Shown here piece by piece: positions 46,488-54,948 of a stretch of DNA of 64,000 nucleotides. Position 1 is the stretch's first letter. Each line of letters begins with the position of its first letter. A model generated the notes under the pieces. It was not told the origin of the DNA. It was given only the letters and a program-made list of their open reading frames with translations, and did not search any database. Position numbers and translations under genes: made by a program. The stretch comes from Methanoculleus thermophilus (GTDB lineage Archaea; Halobacteriota; Methanomicrobia; Methanomicrobiales; Methanoculleaceae): the NCBI RefSeq assembly GCF_001571405.1, contig NZ_BCNX01000007.1, forward strand, positions 284,564 through 348,563. The letters are read 5' to 3'.

Positions 46488-46958
46488 TCACCGTTGCGGC
46501 CGGATAATCACCGGGCATTCCTTGCTGCGGGGGTCCGTAAGGCCGATGAGAGTTTGATCAGCATCAGGACCGTACTTCGCGTAGTCAACAAGCGTCGGGG
46601 CCGATTTCATGAACCTGCCTTCCTGGAGCTGGTAGGGGAATCCCACAAAGAAACCGTCGCAGAGCGTCCGGATCTCATCGATGACAGAGGGATTCTCGAC
46701 CTCCAGGATGATCTCCCCAACCTGGACACGGAGCGCGACTTGAGCGTCGCCGACCTGGATCACCCTGCGATCCGAATGCGGATTCGGGCTTCCTCGTGCC
46801 GGCCCATACGGGACCGTCTTCGGCAGGCCGGGGCCGTGGACCACCATCCGGCGGATGCCGGCAATGCCGGTGAGCATATTGAGCAGGCGTTCGGCAGTCT
46901 CAGGCTTGAGCATCCTGAGCGGCACGATCCTGACCTGTGGAAATGCGGCGTTCATCAT
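46488..46958 (-). CDS. mcrD: Methyl-coenzyme M reductase operon protein D
   Basis: 156 residues. McrD-type sequence: VRIVPLRMLKPETAERLLNM near the N-terminus, MVVHGPGLPKTVPYGPARG, and LRVQVGEIILEVENPSVIDE. McrD is not part of the mature enzyme; it is thought to help assemble or load MCR with its cofactor. It follows mcrB by 16 bp. Confidence 0.95.
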   Translation of the reverse strand: MMNAAFPQVRIVPLRMLKPETAERLLNMLTGIAGIRRMVVHGPGLPKTVPYGPARGSPNPHSDRRVIQVGDAQVALRVQVGEIILEVENPSVIDEIRTLCDGFFVGFPYQLQEGRFMKSAPTLVDYAKYGPDADQTLIGLTDPRSKECPVIIRPQR

Positions 46959-46974
46959 TCAGATCTCTGCTCGT

Positions 46975-48279
46975 TCAGGCTCCGTTTGCGATCTGGTTGA
47001 TCGGCTTGTTGAAGACGTCGATCTTACCATAGGTCTCGGCGAAGAGCTTCGAGGTGCTCTCAGGCGAGAACATCTGGGTTCCTGCGTCGAGCGCTGCCGC
47101 AGCGACCACACACGGAATAGCTACGCCATTTGCGTGCCTGGTCACGACGTGGTTGCCGTTGAAGATACCGGGGCCGCCACCACCGTAGATCGAGTGGCTG
47201 AAGAACGAGAATCCGACGGCAGTACCCATGACACGGCCGTAGTCGGTGCTCGGGAGACCGGTCTCGTGCTCAAGCAGGTCGTTGAAGTACAGGAGCGTCG
47301 CGGAGACTGCCTGGGCGAACCGTCCGGCACCACAGTTGACGATGGTGGCCGCCATGGTTCCTGCAGCAGCGTAGGCGTTCCAGAGCATCGGGTCCTTCGT
47401 GTCGTAGAACTGGAAGTAGCTGCCCTTCTTGCCCGGAGTGATGACCCTGTCCTCGATGGCCCGCTCGACCAGGCTCTGGACAACGGTACCGACGGTTCCG
47501 GTCTCACCGTTTGCCTTGACGAGGTCGTAGACCAGGTTGTTCGCGTTCAGGCCCTGGTAGGCGTAGGCGAGCAGCTGGGCACGCTCGAACGGTCCGATGG
47601 CGGATCCCATCTCGAAGACACCAGCGGTCTCGAAGGTGGACGCGAGTGCGGCACCCTGCAGGGCATTCCTGCCGGTCATCATGACGACGTGGTTGACCGG
47701 GATGTTCCGGAGCGCGTAACCGATACCCTCGTTGTTCTGGGGGATGGTCAGGATCGACGTGACGAGTGCGCCTTCCATGTCCTGGGTGTGGGGGTAGCTG
47801 CCCCAACAGGCTGCCTTGACAGTGGATGCGTTGAAGGCGTCGATGTTGAACTGGTCGACGATCGCGAACGTGGTCGCGGCTGCGACTGAGGTGATTGCAG
47901 CATCGTACGTTGCCGCGTTGATCAGGCGCTTCGACGGAACCTCAACGAGCAGGAGCTTGCCGCCGTTGAACTCCAGGATCTTGGTGTCGTCGCCCTCCTC
48001 AACCTGGACCATCTCCTTGATCTTGGCGACGATGGCGTCCTTGTTCTCCATGATGGGGAGATCGAGTTCTCTTCCCTTGATCTTGCCCTTCCCAAGCTTT
48101 CCGGTCTTGAGCGCTTCCTGGATGCCTCCGAGGTTGACGCTGATCGTTCTCTTGGTCAGGTCGATGATCTTACTTGTGGCCGGGTTAACCAGCGGGCTGA
48201 TTCTGTCGAGGGTGACGCCGCTCTTGAGCAGCTTCCCATCATCAGAATAGAGGTCGATTGTTTCCGTGTATTTAGCCAT
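46975..48279 (-). CDS. mcrB: Methyl-coenzyme M reductase beta subunit
   Basis: 434 residues, the usual McrB length. Family segments include ETIDLYSDDGKLLKSGVTLD, NVGG-like region in VNLGGIQEALKTGKLGKGKI, NIPVNHVVMMTGRNALQGAA and GFSFFSHSIYGGGGPGIFNG, the last lining the CoB channel. It is the first gene of the operon. The start ATG at 48279 is preceded by a ribosome site (AGGATG), and the promoter lies in the AT-rich DNA beyond 48380. Confidence 0.98.
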   Translation of the reverse strand: MAKYTETIDLYSDDGKLLKSGVTLDRISPLVNPATSKIIDLTKRTISVNLGGIQEALKTGKLGKGKIKGRELDLPIMENKDAIVAKIKEMVQVEEGDDTKILEFNGGKLLLVEVPSKRLINAATYDAAITSVAAATTFAIVDQFNIDAFNASTVKAACWGSYPHTQDMEGALVTSILTIPQNNEGIGYALRNIPVNHVVMMTGRNALQGAALASTFETAGVFEMGSAIGPFERAQLLAYAYQGLNANNLVYDLVKANGETGTVGTVVQSLVERAIEDRVITPGKKGSYFQFYDTKDPMLWNAYAAAGTMAATIVNCGAGRFAQAVSATLLYFNDLLEHETGLPSTDYGRVMGTAVGFSFFSHSIYGGGGPGIFNGNHVVTRHANGVAIPCVVAAAALDAGTQMFSPESTSKLFAETYGKIDVFNKPINQIANGA

Positions 48280-48376
48280 AGTATTTCATCCTTTTACCCT
48301 TGTTCAATGCATTCCGTTCATGCGAGAGATCAATAAACAGTCACCTGTTCTAGATCCCTGAAGGCCGCTACTGCAC

Positions 48377-48396
48377 GTCCCAAAAGGGACTATAAG
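48377..48396 (-). promoter_or_regulatory. mcr promoter: TATA-like element with overlapping palindrome
   Basis: On the minus strand CTTATA (48391-48396) is followed at once by a perfect inverted repeat GTCCC-TTTT-GGGAC (48377-48390). A TATA box here would start transcription near 48367, about 88 nt from mcrB, and the palindrome would lie between box and start site, a common place for archaeal repressor operators. A second TATA candidate, TTTATTAAC, lies at about 48412-48420. Which is used cannot be told from sequence. Confidence 0.5.
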
Positions 48397-49011
48397 AGTA
48401 GAAAGAGAGTTGTTAATAAAATTTGCGAAATAAGATAGGCTTCTTTTGCTGATTATAAGAATAATAATGAATATATTTCTAATAACATATTTTAGAATCG
48501 GGATTTTATGGAATAAATGGTTTAACGCGATCCAATTTAAGGATTTCCAAAGGTATCATTACAGGGCCACCTGCCCAAAGAGGGTCGCACAAAAAGGACA
48601 TATTAAATAATAAATGAAACAATAACAATAATAAGAGTTAATAAAATTTTTCTTAAAACTATCAAAAGGTACCTGCTTCTATAGGTTACATCCTAAAAAT
48701 ATATAATTCTAACCAAATTGAGGGGGATCTTACGAGATCCAGATATCAAGGCCACAATTTTTAAAATGCATGCAACAGCAGCCGCTAACAAATACAATTT
48801 AATTATATACTACCTGCAGTAAGCCTACCCTCGCCATCCTCAACACTCACCAAAGAGATCTCACCCGGCTTCTGGAACAGACGGTTGCGAGACCTGCACC
48901 ACAGGGCGATCCCGGGCCGCATACAGCAGTACATCTTCGGGTAAAGAACAAATCGTGTAAAATGGCTTAATGTAAACATAATAACCTTTAGTACCTTACC
49001 AATTCGGAATA
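48397..49011. other. AT-rich divergent promoter region between mcr and fwd operons
   Basis: About 600 bp of strongly AT-rich DNA in a GC-rich genome, with many runs of A or T and no plausible gene. It separates two highly expressed, divergent methanogenesis operons and probably carries upstream promoter elements of both. No clear long repeats were found in it. Confidence 0.6.
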
Positions 49012-49020
49012 GTTAAATAC
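49012..49020 (+). promoter_or_regulatory. TATA box of the fwd operon leader
   Basis: GTTAAATAC is the last TATA-like element before sequence turns sharply GC-rich. Transcription would start near 49038-49042, producing a leader of about 265 nt before fwdD, very long for an archaeal mRNA. Confidence 0.55.
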
Positions 49021-49084
49021 AAAACATTACAAGTTATGACAAAGCGATCCGCCCGGTGCTCCACCCGGATGTTTCGTTTTCCTC

Positions 49085-49282
49085 AGGTGAGCGGGCTCTC
49101 TGCATGTCTCCGGAGCATTTCGGCGAACGGGGCGGCGGCCCCTCCTGTGCAGGAAGGTCCGGCTTGCCGGGTACGGAATGCCCCGGTAACTCCCCGCAAC
49201 GCGAGGGAAAGCCCAACAACAGGCTGTACCGGGAACACCTACCCATGAGGCCGATTCACCGGAGCTTCGGGAGGTCGGCCTT
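49085..49282 (+). ncRNA. Candidate structured leader RNA of the fwd operon
   Basis: The 5' leader is GC-rich, noncoding and full of complementary segments, unlike the AT-rich DNA before it. Visible helices: CCTCCTG/CAGGAAGG around 49141, CCGG-CTTG-CCGG (49159-49170), CCC/GGG around CGCAACGCG (about 49193-49207), AGCC/GGCT (49210-49225), and a strong GGCCGA/TCGGCC stem (49249-49280) enclosing CCG/CGG, ending about 25 nt before the fwdD ATG. Since FwdB carries a molybdo- or tungstopterin, a molybdenum or tungsten cofactor riboswitch is an obvious candidate. The match to any known RNA family was not tested. Confidence 0.45.
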
Positions 49283-49305
49283 ACCAACTGTGTTGAGGCA
49301 AAACC

Positions 49306-49719
49306 ATGGCGAACAAGATTACATTGAACATGATAACACAGCGCTCCGTCGAAGAAGGCGTCGCGATGGAAAAGGGCAAAACGACCCCGGAATACTTCGA
49401 GGCCTGCTCGATAATCGAGATGCACGATGACGATGTTAAAGCGCTGGGCCTCGTCCCGAACCAACTTGTACGGGTGACAAGCGAGTGCGGAAGTGTGGTC
49501 GTCAAGGTCGTCAAAGGACGACAGGGACTCTATCCCGGCCTTGCTTTCATGCCACAGGGTGTCTGGTCAAACCAGATTGTTCCTCCGCGGACCCAGGCGA
49601 CGGGAGAGCCCCAGTACAGCGGTTTCCCTGTGACGGTTGAGCCAGCCAACGGAGAACGACGCAAGAGCGCACTCGAACTTGTCCAGGGGGCTGTCGGGAT
49701 GTGGAGAGGTGATCAATAA
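49306..49719 (+). CDS. fwdD: Formylmethanofuran dehydrogenase subunit D
   Basis: 137 residues. It corresponds to the molydopterin-dinucleotide-binding C-terminal domain of molybdopterin oxidoreductases, made here as a separate subunit: LNMITQRSVEEGVAMEKGK, LGLVPNQLVRVTSECGSVVV and PGLAFMPQGVWSNQIVPP. With FwdB it encloses the metal cofactor. The start follows a GAGG site and the long leader; the stop overlaps fwdB (TAATG). Confidence 0.93.
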   Translation: MANKITLNMITQRSVEEGVAMEKGKTTPEYFEACSIIEMHDDDVKALGLVPNQLVRVTSECGSVVVKVVKGRQGLYPGLAFMPQGVWSNQIVPPRTQATGEPQYSGFPVTVEPANGERRKSALELVQGAVGMWRGDQ

Positions 49720-51086
49720 TGCCAAAGAAGATTGAGAACGTCGGATGCCCATACTGTGGTGTCTGCTGTGACGACCTTGTTGTGACTGTATCAGACGACG
49801 GAAAGAAGATTCTCGAGGTGGAGAACGCCTGTGCCATCGGCAACCAGATCTTCCACCATGCAACCGGGAGTGAGAGGGTTACACGGCCCCGTCTCCGCCA
49901 GCCCGACGGCACCTACAAGGAGATCTCCTACGACGAGGCGATCGACTACGCGGCAAGGGTGCTCTACAACGCAAAGAAACCGTTGATCTATGGGTTCGGC
50001 TCGACCAATTGTGAGGGAATGGCCGCTGCAGCCAAGGTCGCCGAGAAGGCTGGAGCCGTGCTCGATAACTGCGCCTCCATCTGTCATGGAAGTTCGTTTT
50101 TAGCTATATTCGACAACGGCTACCCGAGCTGCACCCTCGGTGAGACGAAGAACCGGGCAGACGTCGTCGTCTACTGGGGAGCCAACCCAGCCCACGCCCA
50201 CCCGCGGCACATGTCCCGCTACTCGATCTTCCCCCGCGGATTCTTCACCGGGAAGGGTCAGAAGAGCCGCAAGATCATCGTCGTCGATCCGAGGCACACC
50301 GACACCGCCCAGGTGGCCGATATCTACCTGCAGGTGAAGCAGGGACACGACTACGAACTCTTCAATGCATTCCGTACCGCGCTCCGCGGTCACGAGATCC
50401 CCGAGGAGGTTGCCGGAATCAAGCGTGAGAAGATCCTCGAAGTCGCCGAGATCATGAAGAAGGCCCGGTTCGGCACGATCTTCTATGGTATGGGACTCTG
50501 CCACTCCGACGGCCGGAACCACAACGTGGACATTGCCATCAGCCTGACCCGTGACTTAAACGACTACACCAAGTGGACGATCATGGCGATGCGGGGACAC
50601 TACAACATCGCCGGACCGGGAGTGGTCTGGTCATGGCAGTATGGGTTCCCCTATTGTCTGGACCTGACAAAGGATGTCGCCCACATGAACCCCGGCGAGA
50701 CGAGCTCCATCGACCTGGCGATGCGCGACGAGGTTGACGCCTTCTTCAACGTCGCAACCGATGCCGCAGCTCACTTCCCGATCGAGGCTGTCAAGCACTT
50801 GAGGAAGCACCCCTGGATCACCATCGACCCGAACATCTGCATGGCAAGCGAGATCTCCGACCTCCACATCCCGGTAGGGATTGTCGGAGTCGAGGTCCCG
50901 GGCATCGTCTATCGGATGGACAACGTCCCGATCCAGTACCGTAAGGTCATCGATCCGCCCGAGGGCGTCATCAGCGACGAAGAACTCTTCGAGCGGATCT
51001 ACAAGAGGCTCTGCGAACTCGAAGCCGAAGAGGCTGCAAAAGGAAAGGCAAAGACCACCCCGGTTGGTGTCCACGCGGAGGAGTGA
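49719..51086 (+). CDS. fwdB: Formylmethanofuran dehydrogenase subunit B (catalytic)
   Basis: 455 residues. The N-terminal [4Fe-4S] site is CPYCGVCC (residues 10-17) with a further Cys at 38 (ENACAIG). Cys118 in NCASICHGSS is the expected metal ligand; it is Cys, not selenocysteine. FwdB reduces CO2 to formate at the bis-pterin Mo or W centre with electrons from ferredoxin; formate then passes to FwdA. The sequence cannot tell Mo from W. It lies between fwdD (1-bp overlap type) and fwdA (3 bp gap). Confidence 0.95.
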   Translation: MPKKIENVGCPYCGVCCDDLVVTVSDDGKKILEVENACAIGNQIFHHATGSERVTRPRLRQPDGTYKEISYDEAIDYAARVLYNAKKPLIYGFGSTNCEGMAAAAKVAEKAGAVLDNCASICHGSSFLAIFDNGYPSCTLGETKNRADVVVYWGANPAHAHPRHMSRYSIFPRGFFTGKGQKSRKIIVVDPRHTDTAQVADIYLQVKQGHDYELFNAFRTALRGHEIPEEVAGIKREKILEVAEIMKKARFGTIFYGMGLCHSDGRNHNVDIAISLTRDLNDYTKWTIMAMRGHYNIAGPGVVWSWQYGFPYCLDLTKDVAHMNPGETSSIDLAMRDEVDAFFNVATDAAAHFPIEAVKHLRKHPWITIDPNICMASEISDLHIPVGIVGVEVPGIVYRMDNVPIQYRKVIDPPEGVISDEELFERIYKRLCELEAEEAAKGKAKTTPVGVHAEE

Positions 51087-51089
51087 AGA

Positions 51090-52796
51090 ATGAGCGAACT
51101 CTTAATCAAGAACGGATTCGTTTTCGATCCGCTGCAGGGTATCAAGGGCGACCGGATGGATATTGCGGTCAAGGACGGCAAGATCGTCGAACCCGGGACC
51201 CTCAAGAACCCAAAAGTCATCGATGCCGCCGGCATGACCGTGATGGCTGGCGGCGTGGATATCCACTCCCACGTAGTCGGACCGAAGGTGAACACCGGCC
51301 GGCTCTTCCGTCCGGAGGACAAACTCTTCAAGAGCCCTCACAGAAAGTGCAGCCGGATGGAAATGGGCTTCTCCGTCCCCTCGACGTTCAAAACAGGCTA
51401 TGACTATGCACGTATGGGATACGCCTTCGTCAACGAGGCGGCAATGCCCCCGCTCCACTCGCCGCACATTCACGAAGAGATCCGGGATACCCCGATCATC
51501 GACAATGCCGCGCTGCCGGTCTTCGGAAACAACTGGTTCACTCTCGAGTACCTCAAGAACAACGAGGTCGAGAACAACGCTGCATACACTGCCTGGCTTC
51601 TCCGGGCAACCCGGGGATTCGGTATCAAGGTCGTCAACCCCGGCGGCTCCGAAGCCTGGGGATGGGGACTGAACTGCACCCATATCCATGACCCGGTCCC
51701 GTACTTCGATGTCACCCCGGCCCAGATCATAAAGGGCCTCATCGAGACGAACGAGCACCTCGGCCTTCCCCACTCGGTGCACCTGCACTGCAACAACCTC
51801 GGAAACCCCGGCAACTATCTCGATACACTCGAATCGATGAAAATCGCCGAGGGCTACACCCCGAAGAACAACTTCGGCCGCAAGCAGGTGATGCACCTCA
51901 CTCACCTCCAGTTCCACTCCTACGGTGGCGACTCCTGGAAGAACTTCGAGTCCAAGTCTAAGGAGATCATGGACTACGTGAACGCTCACGACAACATCAC
52001 CATCGATATCGGCCAGGTGACGCTCGACGAGACCACGACCATGACCGCCGACGGGCCGTTCGAGCACCACCTGCGTGCCTTAAACAACCTGAAGTGGGCT
52101 AACGTGGACGTAGAACTCGAGACCGCAGCAGGTGTTGTCCCATACATCTACAGCCCGAAGGTCAAGGTCTGTACCATCCAGTGGGCCGTCGGCCTGGAGC
52201 TGGCCCTCTTATCGAAGGACCTGATGCGGACGTTCCTCACCACCGACCACCCGAACGCCGGGCCGTTCACCCGCTATCCGCGCGTCATCACCTGGCTGAT
52301 GAGCAGGGCTGCACGTGACGCGACCATGAAGACGTTCAAGTGGCTGGACCAGACGATCGCGGCAACCTCGATCGACAGTATCGACCGGGAACTCACGCTC
52401 TACGAGATCGCCCAGATGACCCGTGCAGGGCCGGCAAGGGCGCTCGGTATCAGCAACATCTACGGTGGGCTCGCCCCCGGCATGGATGCCGATATCGCCA
52501 TCTACGCCCTCAACCCCGAAGACATGCCCTCGGATCCGGCAGCCATCGAGAAAGCCTTCTCGCGGTGCGCCTGGGTCGTTAAAGATGGCGTCGTGACCGT
52601 CCAGGACGGCGAGATTGTTGCGGAACCCGCAAAGCGGACAATCTGGGTCGACGTGAAGGTCCCGGAGAACGCGCAGGTACAGAGGGACATTTATGAGCAC
52701 TTCCTCAAGCACTACAGCGTCAAACTCGACAACTACCCGCTCTTCGAGGAACACATCCACAACCCGCGGGTGATCGAGGTCAACGCGACAGAGTGA
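51090..52796 (+). CDS. fwdA: Formylmethanofuran dehydrogenase subunit A (amidohydrolase)
   Basis: 568 residues of the amidohydrolase superfamily. The first metal-binding pair is H59 and H61 in GGVDIHSHVVG; later ligand regions are SVHLHCNNLG, VMHLTHLQFHSYGG and FLTTDHPNAG. FwdA holds a binuclear zinc site and condenses formate with methanofuran, the first fixed-carbon product of methanogenesis. The C-terminus carries the small beta domain (GLAPGMDADIAIYAL). Confidence 0.96.
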   Translation: MSELLIKNGFVFDPLQGIKGDRMDIAVKDGKIVEPGTLKNPKVIDAAGMTVMAGGVDIHSHVVGPKVNTGRLFRPEDKLFKSPHRKCSRMEMGFSVPSTFKTGYDYARMGYAFVNEAAMPPLHSPHIHEEIRDTPIIDNAALPVFGNNWFTLEYLKNNEVENNAAYTAWLLRATRGFGIKVVNPGGSEAWGWGLNCTHIHDPVPYFDVTPAQIIKGLIETNEHLGLPHSVHLHCNNLGNPGNYLDTLESMKIAEGYTPKNNFGRKQVMHLTHLQFHSYGGDSWKNFESKSKEIMDYVNAHDNITIDIGQVTLDETTTMTADGPFEHHLRALNNLKWANVDVELETAAGVVPYIYSPKVKVCTIQWAVGLELALLSKDLMRTFLTTDHPNAGPFTRYPRVITWLMSRAARDATMKTFKWLDQTIAATSIDSIDRELTLYEIAQMTRAGPARALGISNIYGGLAPGMDADIAIYALNPEDMPSDPAAIEKAFSRCAWVVKDGVVTVQDGEIVAEPAKRTIWVDVKVPENAQVQRDIYEHFLKHYSVKLDNYPLFEEHIHNPRVIEVNATE

Positions 52797-52806
52797 GGCG
52801 ACAATC

Positions 52807-53607
52807 ATGAAGACAGTAACTCTTACCATGACCAACCCCCCCGAATTGTACCTCGAGGGGCAGAGCATCACCCCAGACAACTTTGCAGGCAAGAAGGCTG
52901 CTGATATCGCTGCTCTCGATGTCTGGGAGGGCAAACAGAAGAGTCCGCTCGGAAAGTACTTCACCGTGGAGGGCGATGGCGGGGCAACGGCAGCCGAGAC
53001 GAAGATCGTCCTCCGTGGAGACTGCTCCCGGGTCAAGAGGATCGGCCAGCAGATGACCGCCGGCGAGATCGTCATCGAAGGCAGCGCCGACATGTATATC
53101 GGCGGCTGGATGAAAGGCGGCAAGATCCATGTGAAAGGAAACGTCGACTCGTTCTGCGGCATAGGGATGGAAGGCGGCGAGCTCATCATCGATGGGAACG
53201 CCGGACACCACCTGGGCGCATCACCCCGCGGTGAATGGCGCGGCATGCAGGGCGGGCTGATCCGGGTCGCCGGAAACGTCGGAAACGACACCGCCACGTT
53301 CATCAATGGCGGGACGATCATCGTCGGCGGGGACGCGGACATTCACGTCTGCACTCACGGCGAGGGCGGCACCGTCATTATCAAGGGCAACGCCAAAGGC
53401 CGTGTCGGCGGGCAGATGGTGAAGGGCGACGTCTACGTCTTCGGGACGATCGAGAACCCGCTCCCCGGCTTCAAGCGGGTCGGCGAGGTGGAGCAGGAAG
53501 TCGATGGTGTGAAGGCCCGTTTCGCCCACTACATCGGCGACCTCGGCGAGCGCCACCCCGTCTCCAAGGGCCAGACGGTGTATGCAAACCTCTACACCAG
53601 ACTCTAA
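52807..53607 (+). CDS. fwdC: Formylmethanofuran dehydrogenase subunit C
   Basis: 266 residues with the GXXGXXXG repeat pattern of a beta-helix (for example ITAGEIVIEGSADMYIGGWM-type turns, MKGGKIHVKGNVDSFCGIGM, NGGTIIVGGDADIHVCTHG), as in glutamate synthase C-terminal domains. It anchors FwdA to FwdB in the complex. It ends the operon and is followed by a T7 terminator; subunits E, F and G are not encoded here. Confidence 0.94.
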   Translation: MKTVTLTMTNPPELYLEGQSITPDNFAGKKAADIAALDVWEGKQKSPLGKYFTVEGDGGATAAETKIVLRGDCSRVKRIGQQMTAGEIVIEGSADMYIGGWMKGGKIHVKGNVDSFCGIGMEGGELIIDGNAGHHLGASPRGEWRGMQGGLIRVAGNVGNDTATFINGGTIIVGGDADIHVCTHGEGGTVIIKGNAKGRVGGQMVKGDVYVFGTIENPLPGFKRVGEVEQEVDGVKARFAHYIGDLGERHPVSKGQTVYANLYTRL

Positions 53608-53614
53608 TTTTTTT
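53608..53614 (+). terminator. T7 terminator after fwdC
   Basis: Seven T residues follow the fwdC stop codon directly, a typical archaeal termination signal, which suggests that the moeA paralogue downstream has its own transcription. Confidence 0.55.
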
Positions 53615-53730
53615 CCCAAACACCCTGGAATCGAACTGAAAGACCATCCCTTCATCTAGGAAGCCAGACCGGTGAACCGCTTTTTCTGCCTGATCTATGG
53701 GATTGAAGCCGCAAGCGAGAGGGGCGTGAT

Positions 53731-54936
53731 ATGGTGAGGCAGCACCTCGTACTCACGCCGCTTGCAAAGGTCCGGGAGATGATGCGGTCCGTCTTCCCTG
53801 TCCCGAATCGGACGATCCGGGTTCCCGTTGCCGAAGCGGCCGGACGGATAACGGCAGGACCGGTCTATTCAAGATTGACCCACCCCATAAGGGACATCTC
53901 GGCAAGAGACGGTTTTGCCGTCAGGAGCAGGGAGACCGCCGGCGCGAGCGGAACGAACCCGGTACGGCTCACGGATCCGTACTGGGTGAACACCGGGAAC
54001 GCGATCCCTCCCGGTTACGATGCCGTCGTCATGGTCGAGGACGTCATCGCGGAAGGGGATGCCTTGAGCACGGGAAAAGCAGTCTCCCCGGGCGAGCACA
54101 TCCACCCTGCCGGCAGCGAGATCCGGGAGGGTGAGATGATCCTTCCTGCCGGGCACTGGATACGCCCATGCGATATCGGGGCGCTCCTCACGTATGGGAT
54201 AACGACCGTGGACGCCAAAGAGGTGAGAATCGGCCTCATCCCGACGGGGAGTGAACTGGTTCCGGCGGGCGAAGTCCCGGGGCCGGGGCAGGTGATCGAG
54301 AGCAACACCGCCGGTGCGGCGGTACTCCTCGGCGAGACGGGCGCCACCTGCACCCGCTACGAGATCACCCGCGATGACCCCCACCTGCTCAGAGCGGCGA
54401 TCGAGAGAGGCGTTCGGGAGAACGACCTCCTCATAGTCTCGGCAGGCTCATCGGCGGGGAGGAGAGACTTCACCGCCAGGATCATCGATGATCTCGGCGA
54501 GGTGCTCGTCCACGGCATCGCGATGAAGCCGGGAACTCCGTCCATCCTCGGGCGGATCGACGACAAACCGGTCATCGGGGTCCCGGGGTATCCGATCGCC
54601 GCGATGACTGCTGTGCGAGAACTTGCCTTCCCGCTACTCGCCGAATGGGGGTTCCGTACTCGATCCCCGGAGACCCTACGCGCCCGACTCGTCGGGAGAG
54701 TCACGTCGGACCCCGGCTATGACGAGTTTCTCCTCCTCGCCATCTCCAGGGCAGGCAACCGGTACATCGCGACCCCCCTGCCGAGGAAGAGCCACACGCA
54801 GATGGTGATGGTACGAGGGAACGCCTATCTGCATATTCCTGCCGGGGTTGGATGCATCGAGGAGGAGACCGAGGTCGAGGTCACGCTGACGGGGCCATGC
54901 TGGACGATCCGCGAGGCAAGATCCCCGCCGACGTGA
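53731..54936 (+). CDS. MoeA-like molybdopterin protein (copy 3)
   Basis: 401 residues. MoeA features: RDISARDGFAVRSRETAG, NTGNAIPPGYDAVVMVED, LIPTGSELVPAGEVPGPGQ, VSAGSSAGRRDFTARIIDD and IGVPGYPIAAMTAV. It resembles the MoeA half of the fusion protein at 14.6 kb more than the first MoeA (shared ..NTGN.IPPGYDAVVM.. and SAGSSAG.RD.TA.II.DLG). It lacks the binding-protein domain. A GAGGGG site precedes the ATG. Its place behind the fwd operon suggests it serves FwdB metal insertion. Confidence 0.9.
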   Translation: MVRQHLVLTPLAKVREMMRSVFPVPNRTIRVPVAEAAGRITAGPVYSRLTHPIRDISARDGFAVRSRETAGASGTNPVRLTDPYWVNTGNAIPPGYDAVVMVEDVIAEGDALSTGKAVSPGEHIHPAGSEIREGEMILPAGHWIRPCDIGALLTYGITTVDAKEVRIGLIPTGSELVPAGEVPGPGQVIESNTAGAAVLLGETGATCTRYEITRDDPHLLRAAIERGVRENDLLIVSAGSSAGRRDFTARIIDDLGEVLVHGIAMKPGTPSILGRIDDKPVIGVPGYPIAAMTAVRELAFPLLAEWGFRTRSPETLRARLVGRVTSDPGYDEFLLLAISRAGNRYIATPLPRKSHTQMVMVRGNAYLHIPAGVGCIEEETEVEVTLTGPCWTIREARSPPT

Positions 54937-54948
54937 GACGGTTTCCTC

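Noticed and set aside
49140..49290. RNase P RNA
   Set aside because: A P4-like pairing is possible, but the interval between the two arms is only about 125 nt and the conserved ACAGA-type and P10-P12 elements expected of type A archaeal RNase P were not found; kept only as an alternative to test.
49027..49464. Minus-strand frames across the fwd leader
   Set aside because: The leader is structured RNA-like; the frames have no start signal and run antisense into fwdD.
52209..53342. 377-codon minus-strand frame opposite fwdA and fwdC
   Set aside because: Antisense to unmistakable Fwd subunits; Pro/Ser-rich, no domain.
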